DNA of 48,081 nucleotides from Xenorhabdus beddingii (GCF_002127545.1 NZ_MUBK01000029.1:1-48081), one strand, 5' to 3'. Positions 31,636 to 43,642 are shown, counted from the first letter of the stretch. Made by a program: numbers and translations. The notes: generated by a model from the sequence alone, not told the origin.

Positions 31636-31710
31636 TGTTATCTAAGGCAGTGTTATATAAGACAATATTATCTAAAACAATGTAATCTAAAACAATGTAA
31701 TCTAAAACAA
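31636..31710. repeat. Five tandem 15-bp repeats
   Basis: Five head-to-tail units with consensus TGTWATCTAAAACAA lie at 31636-31650, 31651-31665, 31666-31680, 31681-31695 and 31696-31710. The last two are identical and the first two are the most diverged, as expected of stepwise growth. The array abuts the metF terminator and has no spacers, so it is not a CRISPR. Confidence 0.92.
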
Positions 31711-31734
31711 CGCTGAACGTTTCAGTTCAGCGTT
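31709..31734 (-). terminator. Intrinsic terminator after metF
   Basis: The perfect 10-bp arms AACGCTGAAC/GTTCAGCGTT surround a 6-nt loop. On the minus strand the stem runs into GTTTTAG, supplied by the last repeat unit of the neighbouring array. Confidence 0.75.
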
Positions 31735-31754
31735 TGGTGAGCTAATAAAAAATA

Positions 31755-32860
<1,106 letters not shown>

Positions 32861-33098
32861 AAGTAGAATGGTCGAAGCGGGGTTTTTAGTCAATCGAGAA
32901 ATGGCTTATTTCCAGTGAGGAATATTCAAAATGATCAGGAAAGAAATTCATATTGGGGTAATGCGGTCGGAATTTGAATACGCTCTTGGTTGGATGCTAT
33001 TTATACTAATGTTATGGTAATAAGAATAAGTCTCAGCTTTATACGTTGATTTATTTGAAAAATAGATAAGCAAGAATTAAAACAAGGAAAGCAAGATT

Positions 33099-33908
33099 AT
33101 GAATGGTGCTGAAAATCAACTCACTAATCAAAAAGAATTAGGCTTAGATGGACAAAGGGGTTTTAGTGACTTTGTAGTATATGTTGATGAAAGTGGGGAT
33201 CACGGCTTGGTACATCTTGATAAAGATTATCCTGTGTTTGTCTTGGCTTTTTGTATTTTTTACAAGGAACATTATCTTTCGAAAGTGGTACCAAAGTTAC
33301 AGAAGCTCAAATTTGACTATTTTGGTCATGACCTTGTGATTCTTCATGAACATGAAATTCGCAAGGAAAAAGGGGATTTTAAAATTTTTAAGAATAGGGA
33401 CGAAAAGGATCAGTTTCTGGGTCGGCTGAGTTCTATCATCAGTGAAAGTAACTTTATATTGTCATCATGCGTAATTGAAAAGCATAAAGTGCACGTAAAC
33501 AAAGATGAGATTCAGAATCCATACCACCTTGCATTACGCCATTGTTTAGAGGCTCTATATGATTTTGTAGTAGAAAAAGGGCAACAGGAGCGAGAAACGT
33601 ACGTTATTGTGGAAAAACGGGGCGCCAAAGAGGACGACGACCTCGAACTGGAGTTTCTTCGAATTTGTGATGGAGAAAATAAGTATCACAGAGACTTACC
33701 TTTTAAGATTAGGATGGCAGCCAAAACAAGTAATTCCTCTGGTTTACAACTTGCAGATTTAGTTGCCAGACCTATTGGCAGGCATGTTCTGAAACCAGAA
33801 CAACCGAACCAAGCATTCGATATATTGAAGAAAAAGTTCTATTGTGAAGGGGGAAGGGATGCTGTTGGAATCGGGTATAAACAGTGGGGGTTAAAAATTA
33901 TTCCTTAA
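33099..33908 (+). CDS. DUF3800 domain-containing protein
   Basis: This 269-residue protein is of unknown function. The DUF3800 hallmark YVDESGDHG lies at residues 28-36, followed by a hydrophobic strand (VFVLAFCIF), an HEHEIRKEKGDF block, a VIVEKRG strand, and a conserved C-terminal block SGLQLADLVARPIGRHV at about 217-232. The acidic residues in DESGD and LQLAD suggest an RNase H-like active site, but that is inference. The gene is AT-richer than its neighbours and stands alone between metF and argE, where E. coli has other genes. Members are often found in mobile or defence regions; no partner gene is present here. Confidence 0.8.
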   Translation: MNGAENQLTNQKELGLDGQRGFSDFVVYVDESGDHGLVHLDKDYPVFVLAFCIFYKEHYLSKVVPKLQKLKFDYFGHDLVILHEHEIRKEKGDFKIFKNRDEKDQFLGRLSSIISESNFILSSCVIEKHKVHVNKDEIQNPYHLALRHCLEALYDFVVEKGQQERETYVIVEKRGAKEDDDLELEFLRICDGENKYHRDLPFKIRMAAKTSNSSGLQLADLVARPIGRHVLKPEQPNQAFDILKKKFYCEGGRDAVGIGYKQWGLKIIP

Positions 33909-33964
33909 CTCTGAATAGCGAAAAACCCCGATGTACTCACCGAGGTTATAACGCCGACCGGGAA

Positions 33965-34038
33965 CTCCCAATCCATTTATAGTACTAATTATGAGCACTT
34001 TCGGAGAAAAAATCAATGAGTAATTTGATGATTGGGAG
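33965..34038. repeat. Inverted repeat between the DUF3800 gene and argE
   Basis: CTCCCAATC (33965-33973) and GATTGGGAG (34030-34038) are perfect 9-bp arms 56 bp apart in the gap between two convergent genes. No coding or known element is recognised inside. It could be a transcript-end structure or a scar. Confidence 0.5.
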
Positions 34039-34063
34039 AACAGTGATTTTTGATTCACGGTTT

Positions 34064-35221
34064 TCAATCGGCACTCAAACAAAAATGCGCCACAAGCTGT
34101 GAAAGCAGTTTCCTTGTTGGCTCAATAAACGCCATGTCCAAAAATTCATCAGGCTGATGTGCCTGCTCAATTGACCCCGGCCCCAAGACCAATGTCGGGC
34201 ACAGCTCCTGAATAAAAGGCGCTTCGGTACAGTAATTAACGGTATCGGCTTTCGCTCCCAACAGTTTTTCAATGACAGCAACCCGTTTGTGGTCTGTCGG
34301 GCATTCATAACCCGGAATCGGAGGGTGAAGTTCCGTTACACTCAGGCGTCCCGGCCAGCGTTGTTTCACCGGCTCCAATGCGTCATTCAGCAAGCCGTTT
34401 AAATCCTGTAAGGTCAATCCGGGAAGCGGGCGGATATCCATATGCAGTTCGCAGCAGGCACAAATACGGTTTGCAGCATCCCCGCCGTGAATATGGCCGA
34501 AGTTCATGGTGGGATAAGGGATGACGAAGGCCGGATTGTGATAACGCGCCTGCAAGGTGTTGCGAAGTTCCATCAGTTGGGTAATGGATTCGTGCATCAA
34601 ATCAATGGCATTAACGCCTCGCGCTGGATCACTGGAATGCCCTGATTTCCCTTCAATGCGGATCGCTTGGGCTATATGCCCTTTATGGGCGCGGATGGGC
34701 TGTAATGATGTGGGTTCGCCGATAATCGCAAAATCAGGCCGGATATGGGTATTGGCAGCAAAGTAACGTGCTCCCGCCATTGATGTCTCTTCGTCAGCGG
34801 TAGCCAGAATATACAGGGGATGGGTTAATTTACTGATATCAATATCCCGCAACGCATCAACAATAAAGGCAAAGAAACCTTTCATGTCAGCCGTGCCGAG
34901 TCCATATAACTTGCCATCGCGTTCGGTCAGGGTGAAGGGATCTTGTGTCCAGCGGTTCGCATCAAAAGGAACGGTATCCGTATGACCACATAGCAGCAAT
35001 CCCCCCGAACCCCTGCCTAATGTCGCCAACAAATTGAATTTATTTCGGGTTTCAGGGACGGCTTGAATCTCGATGGAAAAACCAATCTCTTTCAGCCATT
35101 CCGCCAGCAGGTTGATAACCACTTCATTGCTTTGGTCTAGCTCAGTATCGATTGCACTGATAGAAGGTGCTGCAATGAGTTGATGATATAACTTAATAAA
35201 TGACGGTAATTTAATATTCAT
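34064..35221 (-). CDS. argE: Acetylornithine deacetylase
   Basis: This di-zinc M20-family hydrolase releases ornithine from N-acetylornithine. It has 385 residues against 383 in E. coli. Metal ligands are visible in [44 protein letters not shown] and, near the C-terminus, [14 protein letters not shown]. It is divergent from argCBGH across 103 bp containing ARG boxes, the arrangement seen in E. coli. Confidence 0.95.
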   Translation of the reverse strand: MNIKLPSFIKLYHQLIAAPSISAIDTELDQSNEVVINLLAEWLKEIGFSIEIQAVPETRNKFNLLATLGRGSGGLLLCGHTDTVPFDANRWTQDPFTLTERDGKLYGLGTADMKGFFAFIVDALRDIDISKLTHPLYILATADEETSMAGARYFAANTHIRPDFAIIGEPTSLQPIRAHKGHIAQAIRIEGKSGHSSDPARGVNAIDLMHESITQLMELRNTLQARYHNPAFVIPYPTMNFGHIHGGDAANRICACCELHMDIRPLPGLTLQDLNGLLNDALEPVKQRWPGRLSVTELHPPIPGYECPTDHKRVAVIEKLLGAKADTVNYCTEAPFIQELCPTLVLGPGSIEQAHQPDEFLDMAFIEPTRKLLSQLVAHFCLSAD

Positions 35222-35246
35222 TCTTGACAGCCCTGCCTCATAATAG

Positions 35247-35285
35247 TATCAATATTAATGCATTTTAATTGAATAAAAATGCAAT
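35247..35285. promoter_or_regulatory. Paired ARG boxes between argE and argC
   Basis: Two 18-bp sites, TATCAATATTAATGCATT (35247-35264) and ATTGAATAAAAATGCAAT (35268-35285), fit TNTGAATWWWWATTCANW and are separated by 3 bp, the standard ArgR hexamer spacing. They should repress both divergent operons when arginine is present. Confidence 0.85.
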
Positions 35286-35324
35286 TATACCGTTGAGTGT
35301 TAATACTACAAGGTGAATAGATCC

Positions 35325-36329
35325 ATGTTGAATACTCTGATAGTTGGCGCCAGTGGTTATACCGGAGCTGAGTTAGCAGCATATCTGCAACGTCATCCTG
35401 ATGTCCATCTCTCCAGCTTGATGGTTTCCTCTCAAAGTTCAGATGCAGGGAAATGTTTTTCAGCGCTTTACCCGCAATATAAAGGTGTTCTTGATTTCCC
35501 CTTACAACCTTTAACTGATGTGTTTGAGGCCGCGAGGGATATTGATGTGGTTTTCCTTGCGACAGCCCATGAAGTCAGCCATGACATAGCCCCGATATTT
35601 CTGGAAGCGGGCTGTATTGTGTTTGATTTATCAGGTGCCTATCGCGTGCAAGATACACAGTTTTATGAGAAATACTATGGGTTTGAACATAAAAATTCAG
35701 CATGGTTAGAGCAGGCGGTGTATGGGTTGGCTGAATGGCAGGCAGAGAAAATCAAGCAAGCCCGGTTAGTTGCGGTGCCGGGTTGTTACCCTACGGTTTC
35801 CCAACTCTCATTGAAACCGTTGCTGGAAAAAAATTTACTGGATACCGATTATTGGCCGGTCATCAATGCGGTCAGTGGTGTCAGTGGTGCAGGAAGAAAG
35901 GCATCAATGACCAACAGTTTCTGTGAAGTCAGCTTGCAGGCTTATGGGATTTTTAACCATCGTCATCAACCTGAAATCGCGACACATTTAGGTACAGAAG
36001 TGATTTTTACCCCCCATTTAGGTCATTTTGCGCGGGGCATTCTTGCCACAATTACCTGCAAATTGAAATCAGGTGTGACAGAAGAACACGTTAGGGACGC
36101 TTATTTGCAGGCTTATCACGATAAGCCGCTGGTGCGTTTATATCATAAAGGCGTACCTGCGCTGAAAGCCGTAGTGGGTTTGCCATTCTGCGATATTGGT
36201 TTCGCTATTCAGGGGCAATATTTGGTCATTGTGGGTGCTGAGGATAATTTGCTGAAGGGTGCCGCCGCGCAGGCAGTGCAGTGCATGAATATTCGTTTTG
36301 GCTATGGGGAAACTCAGGCGTTGCTTTAA
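35325..36329 (+). CDS. argC: N-acetyl-gamma-glutamyl-phosphate reductase
   Basis: This NADPH enzyme makes N-acetylglutamate semialdehyde in arginine synthesis. It has 334 residues, as in E. coli. The Rossmann loop is [13 protein letters not shown] near the N-terminus, the catalytic Cys lies in [15 protein letters not shown], and HRHQPEI and [11 protein letters not shown] are further active-site blocks. ATG 35325 has AAGGTG 9 bp upstream; an in-frame GTG at 35313 lacks this. It is the first gene of argCBGH. Confidence 0.96.
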   Translation: MLNTLIVGASGYTGAELAAYLQRHPDVHLSSLMVSSQSSDAGKCFSALYPQYKGVLDFPLQPLTDVFEAARDIDVVFLATAHEVSHDIAPIFLEAGCIVFDLSGAYRVQDTQFYEKYYGFEHKNSAWLEQAVYGLAEWQAEKIKQARLVAVPGCYPTVSQLSLKPLLEKNLLDTDYWPVINAVSGVSGAGRKASMTNSFCEVSLQAYGIFNHRHQPEIATHLGTEVIFTPHLGHFARGILATITCKLKSGVTEEHVRDAYLQAYHDKPLVRLYHKGVPALKAVVGLPFCDIGFAIQGQYLVIVGAEDNLLKGAAAQAVQCMNIRFGYGETQALL

Positions 36330-36414
36330 TTCATTCAATCTTTAAATTGCTACAGATTTAATGCCAGAAACTTAAGATTCCGACAGAGGTTAATACTGAC
36401 AGAGGATAAATCCG

Positions 36415-37188
36415 ATGGAGCCGTTAGTTATCAAGTTGGGTGGTGTGTTGTTAGACAGTGAAGAAGCACTGGAACGGTTATTTTCCACATTGCAGTCATA
36501 TCGAAAGACCCATAAGCGCCCGTTCGTCATTGTTCATGGTGGTGGCTGTTTGGTTGATGAGTTGATGCAGAAGTTGCAGTTGCCGATTTTAAAAAAGCAA
36601 GGGTTGCGCGTCACGCCGGCAGATCAAATCGATATCATTACAGGAACATTGGCGGGAACGGCTAACAAGAAGTTGTTGGCACGGGCAATAAAATATCAAT
36701 TGCCGGCCATTGGGCTGTGTCTGGGAGACGGTGGCATGGTGAAAGTGTCTCAACTTGATGAAGCGTTTGGTCACACAGGAAAGGCGCAACCAGGACACGC
36801 TGATTTTCTGAAAATTTTGCTGGATATGGGCTATATCCCCATTATCAGTTCAATTGGCATCACTGCTCACGGTGAATTGATGAATGTGAACGCGGATCAG
36901 GCCGCTACCGCCATTGCGCAAGTGTTAAATGCGGATTTGGTTTTGTTATCTGATGTCAGCGGTATTTTGGACGGTAAGGGGCAGAAAATCCCGGAAGTTA
37001 CGTCGGAAAAGATCGAACGGCTCATTGAACAGGGCATTATTACTGATGGCATGATAGTGAAAGTGAATGCGGCATTGGACGCAGCAAAAACACTCGGACA
37101 GCCAGTGGATATTGCAAGCTGGCGACATGCGGAACAATTGATTGCGTTATTTAATGGCATACCGGTCGGCACACGAATTTTGGGCTGA
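36415..37188 (+). CDS. argB: N-acetylglutamate kinase
   Basis: This enzyme phosphorylates N-acetylglutamate. It has 257 residues. [15 protein letters not shown] and [14 protein letters not shown] hold the phosphates, [19 protein letters not shown] binds N-acetylglutamate, and [14 protein letters not shown] plus [12 protein letters not shown] complete the ATP site. It is the second gene of argCBGH, 85 bp after argC and 51 bp before argG. Confidence 0.96.
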   Translation: MEPLVIKLGGVLLDSEEALERLFSTLQSYRKTHKRPFVIVHGGGCLVDELMQKLQLPILKKQGLRVTPADQIDIITGTLAGTANKKLLARAIKYQLPAIGLCLGDGGMVKVSQLDEAFGHTGKAQPGHADFLKILLDMGYIPIISSIGITAHGELMNVNADQAATAIAQVLNADLVLLSDVSGILDGKGQKIPEVTSEKIERLIEQGIITDGMIVKVNAALDAAKTLGQPVDIASWRHAEQLIALFNGIPVGTRILG

Positions 37189-37239
37189 TTGAGAACATGG
37201 CCTTTGGCTGAGATAAATAAAATAAAAAAGGTTATCCCT

Positions 37240-38490
37240 ATGGCGACTCCCTCTATAACTCGTACTCCTATAACTAATACAACTACAAGCATTAAAAAAA
37301 TCGTACTGGCATATTCTGGTGGTTTAGATACTTCGGCCATTATTCCGTGGTTGAAAGAGCATTATGGCAATTGTGAGGTGATCGCGTTTGTTGCTGACGT
37401 TGGTCAAAGTCGTGAAGATTTGGAAGGGGTGGAGCAGAAAGCATTGCGTTCAGGGGCTGCTGAATGTTGCGTCGTTGATCTGCGTGAAGAGTTCATCAAA
37501 GAATATGTTTATCCTGTGCTGAAAACGGGGGCGTTATATGAGGGCAGCTATTTGCTGGGTACGTCAATGGCTCGCCCCATCATTGCCAAGGCGCAGGTTG
37601 AACTGGCCCTGAAAGTGGGAGCGGATGCCGTTGCTCATGGTGCAACGGGTAAAGGTAATGATCAGGTTCGGTTTGAAAGCACTTATACCGCTTTGGCGCC
37701 ACATCTGAAAGTTATCGCTCCGTGGCGGGAATGGGATCTGCGCTCCCGTGAGGCGCTGTTGGATTATTTGAAAGAGCGCGATATCCCGACGACCGCCACG
37801 TTGGAAAAAATTTATAGTCGTGATGAGAATGCATGGCACATCTCAACGGAAGGTGGGGTGTTGGAAAGTACGTGGAATGCGGCCAATAAAGATTGTTGGG
37901 TATGGACCGCAGAGCCAGAAGATGCTCCCAATGAACCGGAATATGTCACGGTAACGGTTGAAAGCGGTGAAGTGATGGGTGTGAATGGTCAGTCTCTTTC
38001 TCCTTATCAATGCCTTAACGTATTGAACGCATTGGGATCGAAGCACGGCATTGGCCGGATCGATATTGTGGAAAACCGTTTGGTGGGCATGAAATCCCGT
38101 GGCTGTTATGAAACGCCGGGGGGAACCATTATGATGGAAGCGCTGCGCGGTATTGAGCAGTTGGTTCTGGATCGCGACAGTTTTAAATGGCGTCAGCAAC
38201 TGGGGCTGGAAATGTCTTATGTTGTCTATGATGGCCGTTGGTTTGCCCCATTGCGTCAGTCAATTCAGGCCGCCGCAGAAATGTTGGCAGCCAGTGTCAG
38301 CGGTGAGGTTGTCCTGAAACTCTATAAAGGGCAGGTGACTGCGGTGCAGAAAAAATCCGCCAATAGCCTCTATTCTGAAGAGTTCGCGACGTTTGGTGAG
38401 GATGAGGTTTACGATCATAGCCATGCTGAAGGTTTTATCCGCCTCTATTCGCTTTCTTCGCGTATTCGTGCGTTGAATGGTAAAAAATGA
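37240..38490 (+). CDS. argG: Argininosuccinate synthase
   Basis: This enzyme joins citrulline and aspartate with ATP. It has 416 residues. The PP-loop is [13 protein letters not shown] (about residues 22-34), citrulline contacts lie in [18 protein letters not shown], and [13 protein letters not shown] and [17 protein letters not shown] follow. It belongs to the type found in argCBGH clusters (Yersinia, Photorhabdus, Vibrio as I recall), not the longer unlinked E. coli ArgG. ATG 37240 has AAGG upstream. The first 18 residues ([15 protein letters not shown]) are low-complexity and look like an imperfect internal duplication. Confidence 0.95.
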   Translation: MATPSITRTPITNTTTSIKKIVLAYSGGLDTSAIIPWLKEHYGNCEVIAFVADVGQSREDLEGVEQKALRSGAAECCVVDLREEFIKEYVYPVLKTGALYEGSYLLGTSMARPIIAKAQVELALKVGADAVAHGATGKGNDQVRFESTYTALAPHLKVIAPWREWDLRSREALLDYLKERDIPTTATLEKIYSRDENAWHISTEGGVLESTWNAANKDCWVWTAEPEDAPNEPEYVTVTVESGEVMGVNGQSLSPYQCLNVLNALGSKHGIGRIDIVENRLVGMKSRGCYETPGGTIMMEALRGIEQLVLDRDSFKWRQQLGLEMSYVVYDGRWFAPLRQSIQAAAEMLAASVSGEVVLKLYKGQVTAVQKKSANSLYSEEFATFGEDEVYDHSHAEGFIRLYSLSSRIRALNGKK

Positions 38491-38498
38491 TTTTTGGG

Positions 38499-38547
38499 TC
38501 ATCAATGGCTTGGTCGTCAATGGTAAATAATCATCAATGGTAAATAA
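38499..38547 (+). repeat. 17-bp tandem repeats between argG and argH
   Basis: Copies TC(G/A)TCAATGGTAAATAA lie at 38514-38530 and 38531-38547, and a shorter diverged copy TCATCAATGGCTTGG at 38499-38513. The array fills most of the 80-bp gap inside the operon and ends 24 bp before the argH start. Confidence 0.88.
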
Positions 38548-38570
38548 ATAGAGAGCACAGGACGGATATT

Positions 38571-39944
38571 ATGGCACTTTGGGGCGGGCGTTTCAGTCAG
38601 GAAGCCGATCAGCGGTTCAAGCAATTCAACGATTCACTGCGTTTTGATTACCGTTTGGCTGAACAGGATATTACAGGCTCGGTTGCATGGTCAAAGGCAT
38701 TGGTTACGGTGGGCGTGTTAACTTCCGAAGAACAGCAAAAGCTGGAGTTGGCTCTGAACGAGTTACTGGATGAAGTGCGCATCAACCCCAAGGCCATTTT
38801 GCAAAGCGATGCGGAAGATATCCATAGTTGGGTGGAAGGGCAACTTATCACGAAAGTGGGAGAGTTAGGGAAAAAACTCCATACAGGACGTAGCCGTAAT
38901 GATCAGGTCGCCACTGACCTGAAATTATGGTGTAAGGCTCAGATCGCCCATATCTTGCAAGCACTGGCTGAGTTACAACAAGCGTTAGTGTTCACCGCTG
39001 AGAATAATCAGGATGCAGTGATGCCGGGTTATACCCATTTACAACGGGCACAGCCAGTCACTTTCGCCCATTGGTGTCTGGCTTATGCGGAAATGTTGGC
39101 GCGTGATGAAAGCCGTTTGCAAGACGCACTGAAACGGCTGGATGTCAGTCCGTTGGGATGTGGGGCGCTGGCAGGAACGGCTTACGATATCGATAGGGAA
39201 CAATTGGCGTCATGGTTAGGTTTTGCTTCGGCGACGCGCAACAGTTTGGATAGCGTATCTGATCGTGATCATGTCTTGGAACTCTTGTCAGATGCAAGCA
39301 TTAGCATGATCCACCTTTCACGTTTCGCAGAAGATCTGATTTTCTTTAACAGCGGCGAAGCGGGATTTGTTGAATTGTCCGATCGGGTAACGTCCGGTTC
39401 TTCCCTGATGCCACAAAAGAAAAACCCGGATGCACTGGAGCTTATTCGTGGTAAGTGCGGCCGGGTTCAGGGCGCATTAACCGGGATGATGATGACGCTG
39501 AAAGGGCTGCCACTCGCTTACAATAAAGATATGCAGGAAGACAAAGAAGGTTTGTTCGATGCGCTGGATACCTGGCGGGATTGTTTGCATATGGCGGTGT
39601 TGGTCTTGGATGGCATTCAAGTGAAACGCCCCCGTTGTGAGGAGGCGGCAAAACAGGGATATGCCAATGCGACTGAGCTGGCCGATTATCTGGTGGCAAA
39701 AGGTGTTCCATTCCGTGAGGCCCATCATATTGTGGGTGAAGTTGTCGTGGCCGCCATCGCCAAAGGTAAGGCACTGGAAGCGCTTTCTCTATCTGAATTA
39801 CAAACATTCAGTCATGCTATTTCAGTGGATGTTTATGAGGTTTTGTCGTTGCAATCCTGTCTGGATAAGCGTCTGGCAAAAGGGGGGGTGGCACAAAAAC
39901 AAGTGAAACAGGCGATTGCCCAAGCGAAGCGACGATTTAGGTAA
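38571..39944 (+). CDS. argH: Argininosuccinate lyase
   Basis: This enzyme cleaves argininosuccinate to arginine and fumarate, ending the pathway. It has 457 residues, as in E. coli. The fumarase/aspartase superfamily signature [12 protein letters not shown] is present with its mobile catalytic Ser; [15 protein letters not shown] and [16 protein letters not shown] [15 protein letters not shown] supply other active-site residues. It is the last gene of argCBGH; oxyR follows on the same strand after 98 bp. Confidence 0.96.
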   Translation: MALWGGRFSQEADQRFKQFNDSLRFDYRLAEQDITGSVAWSKALVTVGVLTSEEQQKLELALNELLDEVRINPKAILQSDAEDIHSWVEGQLITKVGELGKKLHTGRSRNDQVATDLKLWCKAQIAHILQALAELQQALVFTAENNQDAVMPGYTHLQRAQPVTFAHWCLAYAEMLARDESRLQDALKRLDVSPLGCGALAGTAYDIDREQLASWLGFASATRNSLDSVSDRDHVLELLSDASISMIHLSRFAEDLIFFNSGEAGFVELSDRVTSGSSLMPQKKNPDALELIRGKCGRVQGALTGMMMTLKGLPLAYNKDMQEDKEGLFDALDTWRDCLHMAVLVLDGIQVKRPRCEEAAKQGYANATELADYLVAKGVPFREAHHIVGEVVVAAIAKGKALEALSLSELQTFSHAISVDVYEVLSLQSCLDKRLAKGGVAQKQVKQAIAQAKRRFR

Positions 39945-40042
39945 AAACACCAATAATCACAATCGGTTGATAGTTTTTTGCCCGCGTGGATATAATGATT
40001 TATTGATCAATACTCTCATTGATATCAAAAGCAGAGGTGGGA

Positions 40043-40960
40043 ATGAATATCCGCGATCTGGAATACCTTGTGGCACTGGCTGAATACCGGCATTTTCGCC
40101 GGGCGGCTGATGCTTGTCATGTCAGCCAACCGACCCTGAGTGGGCAAATCCGCAAATTGGAAGATGAGTTGGGCGTGATGTTGCTGGAACGCACGAGCCG
40201 CAAGGTATTGTTTACCCAACAGGGTATGTTGCTGGTGGAACAGGCTAAAACGGTATTGCGTGAAGTGAAGGTCTTGCAGGAGATGGCCTCCCTTCAAGGT
40301 GAAAGTATGTCCGGGCCGCTGCATATCGGTCTTATTCCGACAATCGCTCCCTATCTTCTACCCCTTATCATTCCTGAACTGCATAAGTTGTTCCCCAAAT
40401 TAGAAATGTATCTGCATGAGGCGCAAACCCAAAACTTGCTGGCACAGCTCGATAGCGGGAAGCTGGATTGTGCCATTTTAGCGTTGGTGAAAGAGACTGA
40501 AGCCTTTATTGAAGTGCCGCTTTTTGAAGAGCCGATGAAACTGGCGGTATATGAAGAACATAAGTGGGCAGATCGCGATCAGATCAAAATGAGTGAGCTA
40601 TCCGGTGAGAAGTTACTGATGCTGGAAGATGGGCATTGTTTGCGTGATCAGGCGATGGGATTCTGTTTTCAGGCGGGAGCCAAAGAAGATACTCATTTCA
40701 GGGCAACGAGCCTGGAAACGTTGCGCAATATGGTTGCGGCGGGCAGTGGTATTACCTTACTGCCTGAGTTGTCGGTTCCACGGACGAGAAAACGTGATGG
40801 TGTTTGCTATCTGGAATGTGATACGCCAGAACCTAAACGCTCCGTGATATTGGTTTATCGTCCCGGTTCACCTCTGCGCGGTCGCTATGAGCAATTGGCA
40901 GAGGCGATTCGGGCTAAGATGGGTAATTATTTCGACGCTCTTGGAAAAACATCAAAATAG
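40043..40960 (+). CDS. oxyR: Hydrogen peroxide sensor-regulator OxyR
   Basis: This LysR-family activator induces peroxide defence genes. It has 305 residues and is colinear with E. coli OxyR. The winged HTH contains [20 protein letters not shown], and the redox pair Cys199 and Cys208 is conserved in [17 protein letters not shown] 40043 gives the family start [14 protein letters not shown] and follows GAGGTGG. It converges on sthA and overlaps its 3' end by 9 bp. Confidence 0.96.
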   Translation: MNIRDLEYLVALAEYRHFRRAADACHVSQPTLSGQIRKLEDELGVMLLERTSRKVLFTQQGMLLVEQAKTVLREVKVLQEMASLQGESMSGPLHIGLIPTIAPYLLPLIIPELHKLFPKLEMYLHEAQTQNLLAQLDSGKLDCAILALVKETEAFIEVPLFEEPMKLAVYEEHKWADRDQIKMSELSGEKLLMLEDGHCLRDQAMGFCFQAGAKEDTHFRATSLETLRNMVAAGSGITLLPELSVPRTRKRDGVCYLECDTPEPKRSVILVYRPGSPLRGRYEQLAEAIRAKMGNYFDALGKTSK

Positions 40961-42349
40961 CCGGTTTAACCCATTGAGTGCTGCAACACGGTAGGCTTCT
41001 GCCATTGTGGGATAGTTGAAGGTAGTATTAACGAAATATTCGATAGTATTGCCTTCACCTTTTTGTTCCATAATGGCCTGACCGATATGAATGATTTCCG
41101 CCGCACGTTCGCCAAAACAGTGAATACCTAAGATCTGTTTTGTTTCACGGTGGAACAGGATTTTGATACTGCCAACATTCATTCCCGCAATTTGTGCTCT
41201 TGCCAGATGTTTGAATTGAGCGCGCCCTACCTCATAAGGAATTTTCATGGAGGTTAACTGCTGCTCGGTTTTGCCAACGGAACTGATTTCAGGGATGGTA
41301 TAAATTCCTGTTGGAATATCTTCCACCAGATGCAGATCCGCGTCGCCTGTCGTGATCGCTTTTGCTGCAATGCGACCTTGATCGTAGGCCGCAGAGGCCA
41401 AACTTGGATAACCAATCACATCCCCAACCGCATAGATGTTTTCATTGCTGGTTTGGTAGACACGGTTCACTTTCAGCAAGCCACGGCTGTCGGTTTCCAA
41501 TCCGACATTTTCCAAACCCAGCGTGTCTGTATTACCGGTTCGACCATTGGCATACAACAGGCAATCGGCTTTGACTTTCTTGCCGGATTTCAGGTGGACA
41601 ATCACACCATCATCAACCCCTTCAATTTTCTCATATTCTTCATTGTGGCGGATGATAATACCGCTATTCCAGAAATGGTAAGACAGGGCATCAGACATTT
41701 CTTGGTCAAGGAAAGACAGCAGATGATCACGGGTGTTGATCAAATCGACTTTAACGCCCAATCCCCGGAAGATAGAAGCATATTCACAGCCAATAACCCC
41801 GGCACCATAAATAATCACATGGCGTGGCTCATGATCCAGTTGCAGGATGGTATCGCTGTTATAAATACGGGAATGGGTGAAGTCGACATTGGGGGGGCAG
41901 TAAGGACGGGAACCGGTGGCAATGATGATTTTGTCTGCGCTTAATATCTCAACATTACCATCGGCATCACGAACACTGACACGATGTTCATCAATGAAGG
42001 TTGCTTCACCGGCAAACATTCGGCACCGATTGCGTTCATAAAACCCTTGGCGCATTTTTGTTTGCTGGTTAATGACAACTTCAGCATGGCGTAGGATTTC
42101 AGAAAATGATGAACGAAGAATACGGGAGTGATCACTGTAGAGCGGATTTTGATTAAATTCGATAATGCGGCTGACTGCATGGCGGAGAGCTTTCGACGGA
42201 ATGGTGCCCCAGTGGGTACATCCACCACCGACATTATTGTAACGTTCTATAACAGCAACGTTTTTACCTTGTTTCACCAACCCCATTGTTGCTCCTTCCC
42301 CGCCGGGACCAGAACCAATGACAATGGCATCAAAATGAGTATATTGCAT
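40952..42349 (-). CDS. sthA: Soluble pyridine nucleotide transhydrogenase
   Basis: This FAD flavoprotein transfers hydride between NADPH and NAD+. It has 465 residues against 466 in E. coli. The FAD loop is [14 protein letters not shown]. The block [16 protein letters not shown] shows the family change in which the second Cys of the usual CXXXXC disulfide is Thr, so it is not a disulfide reductase. [15 protein letters not shown] is the NAD(P) loop and [14 protein letters not shown] the second FAD site. ATG 42349 gives [12 protein letters not shown]; an upstream frame would add 11 residues. It is divergent from fabR. Confidence 0.96.
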   Translation of the reverse strand: MQYTHFDAIVIGSGPGGEGATMGLVKQGKNVAVIERYNNVGGGCTHWGTIPSKALRHAVSRIIEFNQNPLYSDHSRILRSSFSEILRHAEVVINQQTKMRQGFYERNRCRMFAGEATFIDEHRVSVRDADGNVEILSADKIIIATGSRPYCPPNVDFTHSRIYNSDTILQLDHEPRHVIIYGAGVIGCEYASIFRGLGVKVDLINTRDHLLSFLDQEMSDALSYHFWNSGIIIRHNEEYEKIEGVDDGVIVHLKSGKKVKADCLLYANGRTGNTDTLGLENVGLETDSRGLLKVNRVYQTSNENIYAVGDVIGYPSLASAAYDQGRIAAKAITTGDADLHLVEDIPTGIYTIPEISSVGKTEQQLTSMKIPYEVGRAQFKHLARAQIAGMNVGSIKILFHRETKQILGIHCFGERAAEIIHIGQAIMEQKGEGNTIEYFVNTTFNYPTMAEAYRVAALNGLNRLF

Positions 42350-42554
42350 AGAGGAATGACCTGTTTTTACACAAAATAACAACGCTATCTTAACATTATT
42401 TGATGTAATAGCCCAATGAGCATATGGTTTTTATCTTATTGTTTAGAACTAAAGCAGGAAAAATGGATAATATCTTTCAGAGAACAATCACAGCAAACCC
42501 CGCAGAATCTGTTATATTTGCCTCATCATAGAGTCGAGATAGATCAGGATTGTT

Positions 42555-43217
42555 GTGAGTAACGTAACTGGCGTTAGAGCAAAACAGAAAGAAAAAACCC
42601 GTCGCTCCCTGATTGAGGCGGCGTTCAGTCAACTGAGTGCTGAACGCAGTTTCACCAGTTTGAGTTTGCGGGAGGTGGCTCGGGAAGCGGGTATTGCGCC
42701 GACTTCTTTTTATCGTCATTTTCGGGATGTGGATGAGTTAGGTCTGACGATGGTCGATGAAAGTGGCCTGATGTTGCGTCAGTTAATGCGCCAGGCACGT
42801 CAGCGTATTGCAAAGGGTGGCAGCGTTATCCGTACTTCTGTTTCCACGTTTATGGAATTCATCGGCAACAATCCCAACGCATTCCGGCTGTTACTGCGTG
42901 AACGTTCCGGCACATCGGCTGAATTTCGTGCGGCTGTAGCACGGGAAATCCAACATTTTATTGCTGAATTGGCAGACTATCTTGAACAAGCCAGTCATAT
43001 GCCACGTCATTTTACCGAAATACAAGCCGAGGCGATGGTGACAATCGTATTCAGTGCCGGTGCAGAAGCGCTGGATATTGATGAAGAAAAAAGGCGTCGC
43101 CTCGAAGAGCGTTTAGTTTTACAACTCCGCATGATTTCCAAAGGTGCTTATTATTGGTATCGTCGTGAGCAAGAAAAAAACACTGTCCCTAAAGCGATCC
43201 CTAAACCTTCTGAATAA
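42555..43217 (+). CDS. fabR: TetR-family regulator FabR of unsaturated fatty acid synthesis
   Basis: This repressor of fabA and fabB senses the balance of unsaturated acyl-CoA or acyl-ACP. It has 220 residues. The HTH ([20 protein letters not shown], about residues 39-58) is identical to E. coli FabR, as is most of the ligand domain ([20 protein letters not shown]). The start is GTG at 42555 with AGGA 7 bp upstream. yijD follows by 21 bp, as in E. coli. Confidence 0.95.
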   Translation: MSNVTGVRAKQKEKTRRSLIEAAFSQLSAERSFTSLSLREVAREAGIAPTSFYRHFRDVDELGLTMVDESGLMLRQLMRQARQRIAKGGSVIRTSVSTFMEFIGNNPNAFRLLLRERSGTSAEFRAAVAREIQHFIAELADYLEQASHMPRHFTEIQAEAMVTIVFSAGAEALDIDEEKRRRLEERLVLQLRMISKGAYYWYRREQEKNTVPKAIPKPSE

Positions 43218-43238
43218 TAATGAAAGGAGAATAATACG

Positions 43239-43616
43239 ATGGAACAATACCGCCAGGATAAAAGCACAATGTTGCTGGCTCTTATCGTTGGAATGGCAAC
43301 ACATGGAACTTTCTCAGCCTTTTTCAATTCGTTTGTCCCTTTTTCTATTTTCCCTATTATTACCTTGGCACTTTCTTTGTATGGCCTTCATCAACGTTAT
43401 TTGAATTATCCGATGGCAGAAGGGTTACCGAAACTGGCCACGGGATGTTTCTTTCTGGGCATGTTTATGTACAGCGCATTTATTCGGATGGAATATCCGG
43501 CAATAGGTTCTAATTTCCTGCCTGTCATCATTGCTACTGTCTTGGTGTTTTGGATCTACCTAAAAATGAAAGGGCGCAAACAACAAGCGATGTTTACTTC
43601 AGAGAACCAAAACTGA
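43239..43616 (+). CDS. yijD: YijD-like DUF1422 inner-membrane protein
   Basis: This 125-residue protein of unknown function has four hydrophobic segments (LALIVGMATHGTFSAFF, FPIITLALSLYGL, LATGCFFLGMFMYSAF and FLPVIIATVLVFWIYL). It matches E. coli YijD in pattern and position, 21 bp after fabR and probably co-transcribed. GAAAGGAG precedes the ATG. A terminator shared with trmA follows. Confidence 0.88.
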   Translation: MEQYRQDKSTMLLALIVGMATHGTFSAFFNSFVPFSIFPIITLALSLYGLHQRYLNYPMAEGLPKLATGCFFLGMFMYSAFIRMEYPAIGSNFLPVIIATVLVFWIYLKMKGRKQQAMFTSENQN

Positions 43617-43642
43617 TAGTTTTCATCGGAAACGGATCACTA

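Noticed and set aside
31636-31710. Possible CRISPR array
   Set aside because: The 15-bp units are directly contiguous with no spacers and no cas genes are nearby; this is a simple tandem repeat.
33926-33949. AACCCCG/CGAGGTT hairpin as terminator of the DUF3800 gene
   Set aside because: The stem has a mismatch, the loop is long and no T tract follows.
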